Source of the DNA: Serinicoccus marinus DSM 15273 | GTDB lineage: Bacteria; Actinomycetota; Actinomycetes; Actinomycetales; Dermatophilaceae | Length of the DNA stretch: 64,000 nt | Assembly (NCBI RefSeq): GCF_008386315.1 | Contig: NZ_CP043808.1 | Location: 2,108,001 to 2,172,000, forward strand | Direction: 5' to 3' | Shown here: in pieces, positions 9,604 to 19,330 of the stretch | How the letters are laid out: each line of letters opens with the position of its first letter | How positions within the stretch are numbered: the first letter of the stretch is position 1 | The notes under the pieces: model-generated | Told to the model about the DNA's origin: nothing | What the model saw: the letters and a program-made list of their open reading frames with translations, nothing else | The model's database searches: none | Translations under genes and position numbers: made by a program

Positions 9604-12600
9604 TCATGTGGGAGGCCCTGATGACGCTTCTTGCCACTCGGCGAAAGCTTGGAGACCAGCTGGATCCCCTTCCCTTAGGGCCGCTACCGTCACTTCGACG
9701 AGTGGAAGGCGAGGATCGCCTACCACTCGCAGCCGCTCAAGATTTGGCGAGAAGGACCAAGGTCCTGTCGACACACCCTTGCTCAAGAGAGCCTGCAACT
9801 CCGACCTCGCCGAGTCGCGGTCCTCCACTGAATGCGCAAAGAGGTACAGCCACAATTCGGCACGAAGCTCCTCGTTAGCAGGGTCTTCACTCAGTCGCTG
9901 AAGAGCGTCGTGGGTTAAGGCCAAACCAACGTCATCGGAACCGCGGCCCCATTCAAATTGAGCCCAGTTGCCCAGGCCTGCGGCGACTCGGTCCTGAACC
10001 CCTGGCGTTTCATCCGTCCCATAGCATGACTTCAGCGACTGATATGCCGCCACCGCTTCCTCTCCGCGCCCTAACATACCCAATGTGAACCCGCGATTCA
10101 CCATCCCCGAGGCAACTCGCTCTCGAATCCCTGGCTCCTCGTCCTCCCCATACCGAGACACCAAGGACTCATAGACCGCAACCTCCTCCTCTCTAAGGCT
10201 CAATCCACCCAGAACGATCCCAAGGCTCACCATTCCCTTGGCAACCTGCTCCCGGACTCCTGGCGCCTCATCCTCACCATACCGAGACACCAACGACTCA
10301 TAGGCCTTCACCGCTTCCTCCGGGCGCCCCAACGCACCCAATGTGATCCCGTGATTCCTCATTCCGGCTGCGACCTGCTCCCGGACTTCTGGCGCCTCAT
10401 CCTCACCATACCGAGACACCAACGACTCATAGGCCTTCACCGCTTCCTCCGGGCGCCCCAACGCACCCAATGTGATCCCGTGATTCCTCATTCCGGCTGC
10501 GACCTGCTCCCGGACTTCTGGCGCCTCATCCTCACCATACCGAGACACCAACGACTCGTAGGCCTTGACTTCCTCCTCCCACGGCCCAACTCGCCCAACG
10601 TCACCCCAAGACCGACCATGCCCCTTGCGACCTGCGTCCGGACCCTCAGACACTTATCCTCCGCATACCGAGAAACCAATTCCCGAAAGGCGGCGACGGC
10701 TTCCCTCCCCCGGCCCGACTCAGCCAACGTCACCCCAAGACCGACCATGCCCCTTGCGACCTGCGCTCTTACCTCGGGTGTCTCATTACCCCCGTATCGA
10801 GATAGTAGCGACTCACAAGCCGCTTGCTCAGCTTCTCCGCGCCCAAAATCGCCCCGCTTGATAGTGAGGTTGGCCATCCCTGCGGCCACCTGCTCACGGA
10901 CAGCTGCCGTCTCATCCTCCCCATACCGAGACACCAACGACTTATAGATCGAGACCTCCTTCTTTCGAAATCCCAACCCACCCAAGGTCACCCCGAGCGC
11001 AACCATCCCACTGGCGACCTGTGCCCTGATCGATGGTGCCTCATCATCCCCATACCGAGACACTAACGACTCGTAGACCTTGACCTCATCCTGTTCACGG
11101 CCCATCCCCCCAAACGTGATCGCGAGGTTCCTCATCCCTGCAGCGACCCGCTCCCGGACACCCAGCCTCTCATCCTCTCCATAGCGAGAGACCAACAACT
11201 CATAGGCCGCAACCTCATCCTCTCCGCGACCCAAGTCACCCATTGTCACCCCAAGGTTGTACTGACTAACCGCAGCAACCTCCGCGTCTGCGGCTTCCGC
11301 GCCTCGAGCAAACGCTCGTGCGGCAACCTCCAAGAGCCCGGTCGACACCGCTACGAGCCCGACCAAACCGGCCGAGAGACTCGTGCCGGTTTCGATCGCA
11401 AGATCCCAGGTATTATCCGAGGGGAGTTTTGAGGTGTCTTCGGAACGTATCCTGACAATGTAGTCGAAAGCGGAGTATCCCTGGCTATGTCGGAGCAAGC
11501 TAAGGCGTCCCGAAACTGGTTGAAGCGCCCACTGTTTCGCGGCGCTAAAGGCATCGTCCGTAGGAACGATGTGTTCGGGGGGATCATACTCCCACAGCTC
11601 CCGCAGCACTTCCTCGGAAATCGGGTCAGTGCGTCCGCAGCGGGCCCAGTCCACAGCCACCTCGACGAGGTGCACCCCCTCCCAACAAGGGGGGTAGCCA
11701 TCGGCATGCTTGGCCGTCTCCAACTTGCGGATCAAGGCTGGCCCCGCGACCAGGCAGGCCGCCAAGCCGTGCTTACGAATCATACTGACCTGCTCTGCAG
11801 GCAACCGTTCCTCAAGCTCGCCGGGGTCGGTGTCTTCGGCAGCTGTAATGAGCGCAACATTGGCAAGCCGGCGCAGCTCGTCTAAAACTGAGGCAAATTC
11901 TTCCGGCCGCTCCGCCGCAACCACGGCCCCGCCAGCGGTTGCTGCAACAATACGTCTCGGGCCAGAGTTGTGCCACGCCCTTAAATGCTGCGTCGTCAGA
12001 CCTTGATTTACAAAACGCTCAACATCATCAAGCCATAGGACCGCACAAGCCGTTTCCGGAATGGTTGGTTCCTGTCCCGGAACCAGTAGAGAAATTAGCG
12101 CATCAGCATCGACTGGGGCCACTACCACCGGAATCGGCTGCAGTGCCGACAGTGCCTCAAAAAGGGCTCGCGACTTGCCCACCTTCGACGGCCCTTGGAC
12201 GAGCACAATCCAGAGCTTCCCGTCGCGGGCTGCTGCAACGTTGCCGCGGATACGCTCATCGAAGGGGCGTCGAATGTAGGCAGGAACCTCGCCCCCACCT
12301 AGCAGGTCATGATCCGCGGCGGCTACCCCAACGTCAATGGGATTGATCTCGGTGATGGGCACCACCTCCACCCGGAAGCGCCTAGCCAGGTTTTCGCGCT
12401 CCTGTCGGCTCTCGAGGCGGGCCCCTCCCAAAGTAAGCAGCCAACCACAAGCCGTGACGAATCCCGTCACGGCTGCACCCAGCCAGGGCCATTGATCGAC
12501 ACCTAGCGCTCCCAGAAGGAGGAATACGGCAGTCACGACCAGCCCGACGCCGGCGACAACTCGCTGCCGTCGTGCCCAACCGTCGGAGGTCGTCTCCCAA

Positions 12601-12605
12601 TGCAT
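9604..12605 (-). CDS. Membrane-anchored P-loop NTPase with TPR-like repeats (frameshifted as read)
   Basis: Read from 12605 downward: two transmembrane helices (about residues 17-37 and 42-62), a linker, Walker A GPSKVGKS (138-145), Walker B CAVLWLDDVE (187-196), a helical region to about 435, then many repeats of about 43 residues with the core ESLVSRYGEDE. The layout (P-loop module plus repeat sensor) resembles STAND-type NTPases of conflict and defence systems. The frame breaks at about 10573-10580; one extra base in the CCTCCTCCC run rejoins it to the last part, which runs to 9604. As read the two pieces are 10488-12605 and 9604-10653. GC content is lower than in the flanks and the GGTATGCC octamer is absent. 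It looks like a transferred accessory gene; no function is assigned. Confidence 0.7.
10262..10519 (-). repeat. Identical 129-bp tandem repeats within the TPR gene
   Basis: Units 10262-10390 and 10391-10519 are identical as read and encode one 43-residue TPR-like repeat each. A third related copy begins at 10520. Other repeats in the gene have diverged, so these copies are recent duplications or products of gene conversion. Confidence 0.85.
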
Positions 12606-12714
12606 ACGTCATCCTCCATCAACAGGCAGCTGTCTATCAATGTCGGGGTTCGCCCCCCCCTTGGTCAACCAGCCCGTGATGCTGCTTCGCTTAGCCCCTC
12701 CCCCGCTGTCCGTC

Positions 12715-13299
12715 TCAGACGACCCCGGCCGCCCGGGCAGGCTCGGCGTAGGCGTGCGCCAGCGACTCCACCGTCTCGTGGGCGTTGAGCCCGCTGGGGT
12801 TGGGGACCACCCACAGCTCGGCACCCTCGAGCTGCTCGGGCTGGCGGCCGGGCGTCGCCCCGCGCACCCCGAAGGCGCTGCGGTATGCCGTGATCCCCGC
12901 GACGGCGACGACCGCCGGTCGCACCCGGCGCACCGTGTCGCGCAGCCGCTCGCCGCCCTGACGCAGCTCCACGGCGCTCAGCTCGTCGGCGCGGGCGGTG
13001 GCCCGGGGCACGAGGTTGGTGATCCCGATGCCCCGGTCGAGCAGGTGGTCACGGTCCTCGTCGTCCATCCCAGCAGCCGGGTCGATGCGACGCCCGCTGA
13101 TCCCGGCCCGCTCGAGCGCGGGGTAGAACCGGTTGCCCGGATGGGCGAAGTGGGTCAGCGTCGCGGCGGTCCACAGGCCGGGGTTGATCCCGACGAAGAG
13201 CAGCCGCACCCTCGGCCCCGAGCCCGGTTCCGGGAGGAGGTCGGGGACCTCGGCCCCCCGGTAGGAGTGCAACTCCTCCCGCGTGAAGCGGGGCGTCAC
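12715..13299 (-). CDS. mug: Mismatch-specific (G/T-U) DNA glycosylase Mug
   Basis: Uracil-DNA glycosylase superfamily member that removes uracil or thymine from G:U and G:T mismatches. The 194-residue protein has the family motif FVGINPGLW (about residues 35-43) and the C-terminal active-site loop NPSGLNAH. It starts at GTG 13299, overlapping the stop of the upstream metallopeptidase gene by 4 nt (GTGA), so the two are probably translationally coupled. The N-terminal 15 residues are typical of actinobacterial Mug proteins. Confidence 0.9.
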   Translation of the reverse strand: MTPRFTREELHSYRGAEVPDLLPEPGSGPRVRLLFVGINPGLWTAATLTHFAHPGNRFYPALERAGISGRRIDPAAGMDDEDRDHLLDRGIGITNLVPRATARADELSAVELRQGGERLRDTVRRVRPAVVAVAGITAYRSAFGVRGATPGRQPEQLEGAELWVVPNPSGLNAHETVESLAHAYAEPARAAGVV

Positions 13300-14445
13300 G
13301 AGACCGGCAGCCCCACGCCGTCCCAGGCCGAGAGCAGGGCGTCGAGCACCTCCGGGGCATCGGCATACCGCTCCCGCGCGGACTCCGCGGTGGCGGCGGC
13401 GAAGGTGGCGAAGTCGACGTCCCGCGCGATCCGGCCGCGGGTGGCGAGGGTGTCGTACCAGACCTGGCCGGCCCGCTCCCAGGCCCGTCCCCCGAGCCCG
13501 GTGGCGAAGAGGTGGAACGCCTTGTTGGGGATGCCGGAGTTGATGTGCACCCCGCCGTTGTCGTTGTCGGCGTCGTGCGGCAGGTCGACGTAGTCGTCCA
13601 TGTGCGCCGGTTGCGGGTCCTGGCCGAGGGCAGGGTCGTCGTAGGCGGTGCCGGGAGCGGCCATCGAGCGCAGCGCCACGCCCTGGACGCGATCGGTGAG
13701 CAGGTCGGCGCCGATGAGCCAGTCGGCCGAGCCGGCGTCCTGCCCCAGGAGCCGCTGCCGCACCAGCGCACCCAGGACGTCGCAGACCGACTCGTTGAGC
13801 GCGCCCGGCTGGCCGACGTAGGTCAGGCCAGAGGTGTACTGCACCAGCCCGTGACCCAGCTCGTGCGCGATGACGTCCAGGCTCGCGGTGAACCGCCGGA
13901 AATAGACGCCGTCCCCGTCGCCGAAGACCCATCTGCCGGCGTCCCAGAAGGCGTTTGTCGTAGTCGCGCCCGTAGTGACCGTGGCCGCGAGCAGCATGCC
14001 CTGACCGTCGAGGGAGTCCCGGCCGTAGGAACGCGCGAGCAGCTCCCACGTCGCGCCCAGGCCGTCGTAGGCCTCGGTGGCAGCGACGTCGCCGGTTAGC
14101 GGGTCACCCTCGCCGCGGACCAACCGGCCGGGCAGCGTGGTCGCCCCACCAGCGTCGTAGATGCTGCGCCGGGGCGCCGCGTCGTCGGGGGCACGACGGT
14201 CCGCGCCAGGTCGGGGTCGACGACCGGTTCGGCGGGCAGCCGCGCAGCGGCAGCGTCGTGGGCAGGATCGTCCCCTGGGACGGCGGCTCTCCTCCCGGCC
14301 ACCGGGTCGCCATCAGCTCCCGGCGCCCCCGCGTCCGCTCGCTGTCCTGCAGCGTGGCCTGGACGACCGGAGCGACCTCCGGGTCGGCCTGGGCGATCCG
14401 GGCCAGCAGGTAGCCCGGGATGATCGTGCAGCGTGTCCCCGTCAT
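13296..14445 (-). pseudogene. M4-family (thermolysin-like) zinc metallopeptidase, two frameshifts as read
   Basis: The intact C-terminal reading frame (13296-14123) carries the zinc site HELGH, the downstream glutamate block GALNESVCDVLG and the active-site histidine block HINSGIPNKAF, so the catalytic core is complete. The N-terminal part starts at ATG 14445 (TGTRCTIIPGYLLARIAQ) but is split over three frames. One added base near 14272-14275 (C run) and one near 14187-14191 (G run) restore a continuous protein leading into IYDAGGATTLPGRLVRGEGD. No signal peptide is visible, as in many actinobacterial relatives of this short M4 group. The gene may be intact if these are assembly errors. It overlaps mug by 4 nt. 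Confidence 0.7.
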
Positions 14446-14530
14446 GCCTCCACTCTGGCACGCGGCACCCACAGATCACTGTTCGTCACGTGTCATCAGA
14501 CATCCTCATGAGTGATGCTATGCTGTCACG

Positions 14531-14757
14531 ATGCGCACCACGGTCACGCTCGACCCGGACACGGAGTCCCTGATCCGGCAGGAGATGCTGCGCCGGGGGT
14601 CTCCTTCAAGCGGGCCCTGAACGACGCCATCCGCGCGGGGAGCACCGGCCGCCAGTCACCCGCGCCCTTCCGCACCCAGGTGCACGACCTCGGTGAGCCG
14701 ACGGTGAACCTCGACCGCGCGCTGCAGCTCAGCGGCGAGCTCGAGACGAAGAACTGA
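14531..14757 (+). CDS. VapB-like antitoxin (one-base frameshift as read)
   Basis: Starts at ATG 14531 with RTTVTLDPDTESLIRQEMLR, a ribbon-helix-helix type N terminus. After the GGGGG at 14595-14599 the frame is lost, but one extra base restores VSFKRALNDAIRAG and the C-terminal toxin-neutralising tail ending LSGELETKN. Restored length is about 75 residues. The partner VapC toxin starts 22 bp downstream. As read the protein would be truncated, which would leave the toxin uncontrolled, so a sequence error is likelier than real loss. Confidence 0.7.
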
Positions 14758-14779
14758 TCAGACAGGCCAGGACCGGTCA

Positions 14780-15220
14780 GTGAGGGTCGTCGACGCCAAC
14801 GTCCTCCTGTATGCCGTCAACCCGTCGGCGCGACACCACGAGGCGTCCCGCCGGTGGTTGGACGGTGCCCTCAGCGGTAGTGAGACGGTCGGGTTCAGCT
14901 GGCTGGTGCTCACCGCCTTCGTCCGGCTGTCGACCAAGGTGGGCCTGTTCCCCCACCCGCTCCAGCCTGGCCAGGCGATGGCGGTCGTGCGTGCCTGGTT
15001 GGGCGCTCCCGGGGCGAGGATGCTCGAGCCCGGCGGGGCACACCTCACCCTCATGGAGTCGATCCTGAGCGAGGTGGGTAGCGGCGGCAACCTGGTCAGC
15101 GACGCCCACCTCGCCGCCATCGCTCTCGAGGCGAACGCCGGCATCGTCAGCTATGACACGGACTTCTCACGCTTCGAAAGGGTGCGCTGCTCCCGACCGG
15201 ATGACCTCCTCGGTCGCTGA
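14780..15220 (+). CDS. vapC: PIN-domain toxin VapC
   Basis: A 146-residue PIN-domain ribonuclease of a type II toxin-antitoxin pair. Acidic residues expected of the active site are visible: VVDANVLLYAV at the N terminus (Asp5), a central Glu, SDAHLAAIAL, and YDTDFSRF near the C terminus. It starts at GTG 14780, just behind the antitoxin gene, and is convergent with ffh. VapC enzymes cleave tRNA or rRNA; the target here is unknown. Confidence 0.85.
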   Translation: MRVVDANVLLYAVNPSARHHEASRRWLDGALSGSETVGFSWLVLTAFVRLSTKVGLFPHPLQPGQAMAVVRAWLGAPGARMLEPGGAHLTLMESILSEVGSGGNLVSDAHLAAIALEANAGIVSYDTDFSRFERVRCSRPDDLLGR

Positions 15221-15249
15221 GCGCACCCAGGTGGACCTCGACCGAGCGC

Positions 15250-16887
15250 TCAGCCCTTGCCGCCGTCGAGGTACTTCTCGAAGCCCGGCGGCAGCTTGAG
15301 CCCGGACAGGTCGTTGCCCTGCCCAGGGTCGTCCTCCAGCCCGGCGGCCCCACCGCCGAAGGCGCTCTCCAGCGAGCGCTCCCGGGCCGCCTGCTCCTTG
15401 GCCGCGGCCTCCCGCTCCTGCTGCGCCCGCTTGGCCGGGTTGCCCGACTTGCCCTTCTTGCGCTGCTGCTGCTTGCCCTTCTTGGCGCCACCCCCGGCGC
15501 CGCCCATGCCGGGCATCCCCGGCATACCGGGCATGCCGCCGCCCTTCTTGAGCTGACGCATCATCTTCTGCGCCTCGCCGAAGCGCTCGATGAGCTGGTT
15601 GACCTCGCCGACGCTCACACCGGAGCCGCGCGCGACGCGAGCGCGGCGCGAGCCGTTGAGGATCTTGGGGTGGCCACGCTCGAGCGGGGTCATCGAGCGG
15701 ACCATGGCCTCGACCCGGTCGAACTCGCGCTCGTCGAGGGAGTCCAGCTGCGCCTTCATCCCCTGCATCCCGGGCATCATCCCGAGCATCTGCTTCAGCG
15801 AACCCATCCGCTTGATCGCCGACATCTGCTCGAGGAAGTCGTCGAAGGTGAAGTCCTCGTCGGAGAGGAACTTGCGGGTCATCTCCTTCGCCTGAGCCTG
15901 GTCGAAGGCCTTCTCCGCCTGCTCGATGAGGGTCAGCACGTCGCCCATGTCGAGGATGCGCGAGGCCATCCGGTCGGGGTGGAACAGCTCGACGTCCTTG
16001 ACCCCCTCCCCGGTGGAGGCGAAGAGGATCGGCTGCCCGGTGACGGTCGCGACCGACAGCGCGGCGCCACCGCGGGCGTCGCCGTCGAGCTTGGACAGCA
16101 CGGTGCCGGTGATGCCGACGCCGTCGGCGAAGGCCTTCGCGGTGTCGACCGCGGCCTGCCCGATCATCGCGTCGATGACGAAGAGCACCTCGTGCGCGCT
16201 CGTCTCGACCCGGATGTCGTGCGCCTGGCGCATGAGGTCGACGTCGACGGCCAGCCGGCCGGCGGTGTCGATGATGACGACGTCGTGGTTCTTGCGGCGG
16301 GCCTCCTCGACCCCGTCGACCGCGACGTCGACCGGGTCCCCGAAGCTGCGGGTCCCCTCCCCCGACTCCAGGGTCGCGTCGTGGCCGAAGATGTTGCCGC
16401 GCTCGGGCGCGAAGACCGGCACCCCGGCGCGCTCGCCGACGACCTCGAGCTGGGTGACGGCGTTGGGGCGCTGCAGGTCGGCGGCCACGAGCATCGGGGT
16501 ATGTCCCTGGTCCGCGAGCATCCTGCCCAGCTTGCCCGCGAAGGTGGTCTTTCCCGAGCCCTGCAGGCCGGCGAGCATGATGACGGTGGGCGGGTTCTTG
16601 GCGAGGTTGAGCCGCCGCGTCTGGCCCCCGAGGATCGCGACGAGCTCCTCGTTGACGATCTTGACGATCTGCTGCGCCGGGTTCAGCGCCTGGTGCACCT
16701 CGGCGCCCAGCCCCCGCTCGCGGATCCGGCCGGTGAACTCCTTGACCACGGGCAGCGCCACGTCGGCGTCCAGCAGCGCCATCCGGATGTCGCGGATGGT
16801 GGAGTTGAGGTCGGACTCGGTGACGGTGCCCTTGCGCTTGAGGTTGCGGAAGGTCTGCGTCAGGCGGTCGGAGAGACTGGTGAACAC
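15250..16887 (-). CDS. ffh: Signal recognition particle protein Ffh (SRP54)
   Basis: GTPase of the signal recognition particle; binds signal peptides and 4.5S RNA and delivers ribosomes to FtsY. Length is 545 residues. An N domain is followed by the G domain with GLQGSGKTT (about 107-115) and DTAGR, then a methionine-rich M domain. A low-complexity Gly/Met/Lys-rich tail (GMPGMPGMPGMGG then KKGKQQQRKKGK) is appended. The GTG at 16887 follows a TATCGT -10 box by 7 nt, suggesting a leaderless message. Its receptor gene ftsY lies 1.1 kb away. Confidence 0.96.
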   Translation of the reverse strand: MFTSLSDRLTQTFRNLKRKGTVTESDLNSTIRDIRMALLDADVALPVVKEFTGRIRERGLGAEVHQALNPAQQIVKIVNEELVAILGGQTRRLNLAKNPPTVIMLAGLQGSGKTTFAGKLGRMLADQGHTPMLVAADLQRPNAVTQLEVVGERAGVPVFAPERGNIFGHDATLESGEGTRSFGDPVDVAVDGVEEARRKNHDVVIIDTAGRLAVDVDLMRQAHDIRVETSAHEVLFVIDAMIGQAAVDTAKAFADGVGITGTVLSKLDGDARGGAALSVATVTGQPILFASTGEGVKDVELFHPDRMASRILDMGDVLTLIEQAEKAFDQAQAKEMTRKFLSDEDFTFDDFLEQMSAIKRMGSLKQMLGMMPGMQGMKAQLDSLDEREFDRVEAMVRSMTPLERGHPKILNGSRRARVARGSGVSVGEVNQLIERFGEAQKMMRQLKKGGGMPGMPGMPGMGGAGGGAKKGKQQQRKKGKSGNPAKRAQQEREAAAKEQAARERSLESAFGGGAAGLEDDPGQGNDLSGLKLPPGFEKYLDGGKG

Positions 16888-16969
16888 CCGCCCTACGATA
16901 CGTGCCGCGCGGCGCCGACCGGTCCGCCGCTGGGTCACCTCCGGCGCGCACCGGGCCCCTCCGGCTGCG

Positions 16970-16981
16970 CATACTGGGCCC
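16970..16981 (+). promoter_or_regulatory. Leaderless promoter of the MpaB-like gene
   Basis: CATACT (16970-16975) is a -10-like hexamer followed by exactly 6 nt and the GTG start at 16982. The spacing matches other leaderless starts in this window. Confidence 0.4.
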
Positions 16982-17923
16982 GTGCCCTCCCCCCGACTCG
17001 CCGAGCAGGCCCGCAACCGCCTCGCCGAGGCGCTGCGGCAGCGGGTGGCGGGACCGGACGCCGCACCCCGGGCCGCGGCCATCTGGCTGGCTCCGGGAGA
17101 GCGCCGGTTCGTCCCCTCCGACCCGATCTGCCGGGTGCATGGCCACGCCGGGATGTATGCCGGGGGCATCCGCGCGCTGCTCCTCCAGGCGTTGCACCCG
17201 TTGGCGATGGCCGGCGTGGGCGAGCACTCCGGCTACCGCGGCGACCCGTGGGGCCGGCTGCAACGCACGAGCGAGTTCATCGCGATGACGACCTACGGGC
17301 CGGTGGACTCCGCGCAACGCGTGATCGACCGGATCAACAGGGTGCACCGCACGGTCAGGGGGACCGCGACGGACGGGCGACGGTATGCCGCCACCGACCC
17401 GCACCTGCTGCGCTGGGTGCACGTCGCCGAGATCGACAGCTTCCTCCTGGCCCACCAGCACTACGCGCGGACCCCGCTCACTCCCACCGAGGCGGACCGC
17501 TACGTCGACCAGGCGGCGTGGGCCGCCGAGGAGCTCGGGGTGCTCGACCCGCCGCGCACGGCGCGGGGTCTGGCCGAGTCGCTCGCGGCATACCGGCCCG
17601 AGCTGGAGGCCAGCGAGGGGGCGCTCGACGTCGCCCGCTTCCTGCTGGCCGAGCCGCCGCTGCCGTGGGCCGCGCGACCCGGATTCTGGATGCTCGCCGC
17701 CGGCGCGGTGCAGATGCTGCCCGGGTATGCCCGCGACCTGCTCGGGCTGCGTCTGCCGGGGCCGCTGCGCGCCCTGGAGCGACCCGCGCTGGCGGCGCTC
17801 GACCCGCTCGGCCGGCTCGGGACCGCGGCGGTCGGCTGGGCGCTCAGCAGTCCTGACGACCCGCGCAACTCACCCCAGAGCTCGGCCGTCGTCGACCGCA
17901 CCGCCCGGGCACCCCACTCCTAG
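16982..17923 (+). CDS. Oxygenase MpaB-family protein (DUF2236)
   Basis: A 313-residue protein of the MpaB/Lcp-like DUF2236 family, heme-dependent oxygenases or their relatives. Supporting blocks are LLLQALHPLAMAGVGEHS, the RTSEFIAMTTYG region and LLRWVHVAEIDSFLLAHQHY, with the conserved histidines of the family. The substrate is unknown. GTG at 16982 is the most likely start (leaderless spacing); upstream sequence belongs to the ffh promoter region. The gene lies between ffh and ftsY on the opposite strand and has no functional link to them that I can see. Confidence 0.8.
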   Translation: MPSPRLAEQARNRLAEALRQRVAGPDAAPRAAAIWLAPGERRFVPSDPICRVHGHAGMYAGGIRALLLQALHPLAMAGVGEHSGYRGDPWGRLQRTSEFIAMTTYGPVDSAQRVIDRINRVHRTVRGTATDGRRYAATDPHLLRWVHVAEIDSFLLAHQHYARTPLTPTEADRYVDQAAWAAEELGVLDPPRTARGLAESLAAYRPELEASEGALDVARFLLAEPPLPWAARPGFWMLAAGAVQMLPGYARDLLGLRLPGPLRALERPALAALDPLGRLGTAAVGWALSSPDDPRNSPQSSAVVDRTARAPHS

Positions 17924-17951
17924 CCGTCAGCCGTCAGCCGTCAGCCGTCAG
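17924..17951 (+). repeat. Heptamer tandem repeat CCGTCAG x4
   Basis: Four perfect CCGTCAG copies begin immediately after the TAG stop of the MpaB-like gene, in the convergent gap before ftsY. This is a microsatellite-like tract with no visible role. Confidence 0.85.
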
Positions 17952-18032
17952 CCGACGATCCCACGGTCGGCTTCCGCGGCACCCTCCGGGCCTCCCCGCT
18001 CGTCCCTCGCGGCTCGTGTCCTCGGCCGCCTG

Positions 18033-19214
18033 TCAGCCGACGATCGCCGAGACGAAGGCCTCCGGGTCGAACGGCGCCAGGTCGTCCGGGCCCTCGCCCA
18101 GCCCGATGAGCTTCACCGGGACGCCCAGCTTGCGCTGCACGTTGACGACGATGCCGCCCTTGGCGGTGCCGTCCATCTTGGTCAGGACGATCCCGGTGAT
18201 CGCGACCTCCCGGGCGAACTCCTCCGCCTGCCGCATGCCGTTCTGCCCCGTCGTGGCGTCCAGCACGAGCAGCACCTCGCCGACCGGGGCCACCTTCTCC
18301 ACGACCCGCTTGATCTTGCCGAGCTCGTCCATGAGGCCCCGCTTGGTGTGGAGCCGCCCGGCGGTGTCGACGAGCACGACATCGACCTCGGCGTCCACCC
18401 CGCCCTTGACGGCGTCGTAGGCGACCGACGCGGGGTCGGCGCCCTCGGTGTGCGAGCGCACGGTGGGCACACCCACCCGCTCACCCCAGGTCTGGAGCTG
18501 GTCGGCGGCGGCGGCGCGGAAGGTGTCGGCGGCGCCGAAGAGCACGTCCTTGTCCTCGGCGACGAGCACCCGACCGAGCTTGCCCACCGTCGTGGTCTTG
18601 CCGGTCCCGTTGACGCCCACCACGAGGATGACCGCCGGGTGCTCGCCCTCGCGGCTCGCGGCGATCCGCCGGTCGAGGGTCGGGTCGACGAGCCGGAGCA
18701 GGTCGTCGTGCAGCCACTGCTTCACCTGGGCCGCGTCGGTCGTGCCGTCCACCTTGACCTGCGTCCGCAGCGAGTCGACGAGCTCCTGGGTCGCCTCCAC
18801 GCCGAGGTCGGAGGCGAGCAGGGTGTCCTCGACGTCCTCCCAGTCCTGCTCGCTGAGGCCACCGCGTGACAGCAGCGCCAGGAGCGCGTTGCCGATGGCG
18901 TTGTTGGAGCGGGCGAGCCGGGCGCGCAGCCGCTGCAGCCGGCCGCGGGCCGAGTCCGGCCGCTCCAGCGTGGGCGCGGGCGCCTCGGGCTCCTCGACCG
19001 CGACCCCACCACCGCGATTCTCGACCTCGCCGGAGGGCTCGGACCGCTCCTCGGTGAGGACATCGGAGTCCTCCTCCCGCCGCGTGCCGGCGGGCGGCAG
19101 CGTCGCCGAGTCACCACCTCGACCGCGGACCAGCGCCACCAGCAGCGCGAGACCCCCGAGCACCACGACGGTGACGAGGGTCAGGATCTCCCAGAGCTCG
19201 TTGATCGGTCCCAC
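18033..19214 (-). CDS. ftsY: SRP receptor FtsY
   Basis: Membrane-associated GTPase that receives the SRP-ribosome complex. Residues about 8-30 form one transmembrane helix (actinobacterial FtsY is often anchored this way), followed by an acidic, disordered A region to about 90, then the N domain and G domain. The GTPase motifs are GVNGTGKTTT, DTAGRLHTK, TKMDGTAKGG and GLGEGPDDLAPF. Length is 393 residues, starting at GTG 19214. It is divergent from an AAA ATPase gene. Confidence 0.96.
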   Translation of the reverse strand: MGPINELWEILTLVTVVVLGGLALLVALVRGRGGDSATLPPAGTRREEDSDVLTEERSEPSGEVENRGGGVAVEEPEAPAPTLERPDSARGRLQRLRARLARSNNAIGNALLALLSRGGLSEQDWEDVEDTLLASDLGVEATQELVDSLRTQVKVDGTTDAAQVKQWLHDDLLRLVDPTLDRRIAASREGEHPAVILVVGVNGTGKTTTVGKLGRVLVAEDKDVLFGAADTFRAAAADQLQTWGERVGVPTVRSHTEGADPASVAYDAVKGGVDAEVDVVLVDTAGRLHTKRGLMDELGKIKRVVEKVAPVGEVLLVLDATTGQNGMRQAEEFAREVAITGIVLTKMDGTAKGGIVVNVQRKLGVPVKLIGLGEGPDDLAPFDPEAFVSAIVG

Positions 19215-19309
19215 GACGTCAGTCTCTCAGACCGGCTCGGCCGATCCGCACCGCGCGACCGGCGCCGGGCGCGCGCAGCAGCGTGCTGGGCGAAGTGTGT
19301 CCGCGCCCC

Positions 19310-19330
19310 GGCATACCGTGCAGGTATGCC
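19310..19330 (+). promoter_or_regulatory. Leaderless promoter formed by an inverted pair of octamers
   Basis: GGCATACC (19310-19317), 5 nt, and GGTATGCC (19323-19330) form a perfect 8-bp dyad. TACCGT at 19314-19319 is a plausible -10 box, 6 nt before the ATG at 19326, so -10 and start codon lie on opposite arms of the dyad. Confidence 0.5.

Noticed and set aside
9604..12605. Prophage or integrative element around the TPR gene
   Set aside because: No integrase, phage genes, tRNA boundary or flanking repeats were seen; only one foreign-looking gene is present.
17924..17951. Heptamer repeat as an attachment or integration site
   Set aside because: It is a simple tandem repeat after a stop codon and has no matching copy or integrase nearby.
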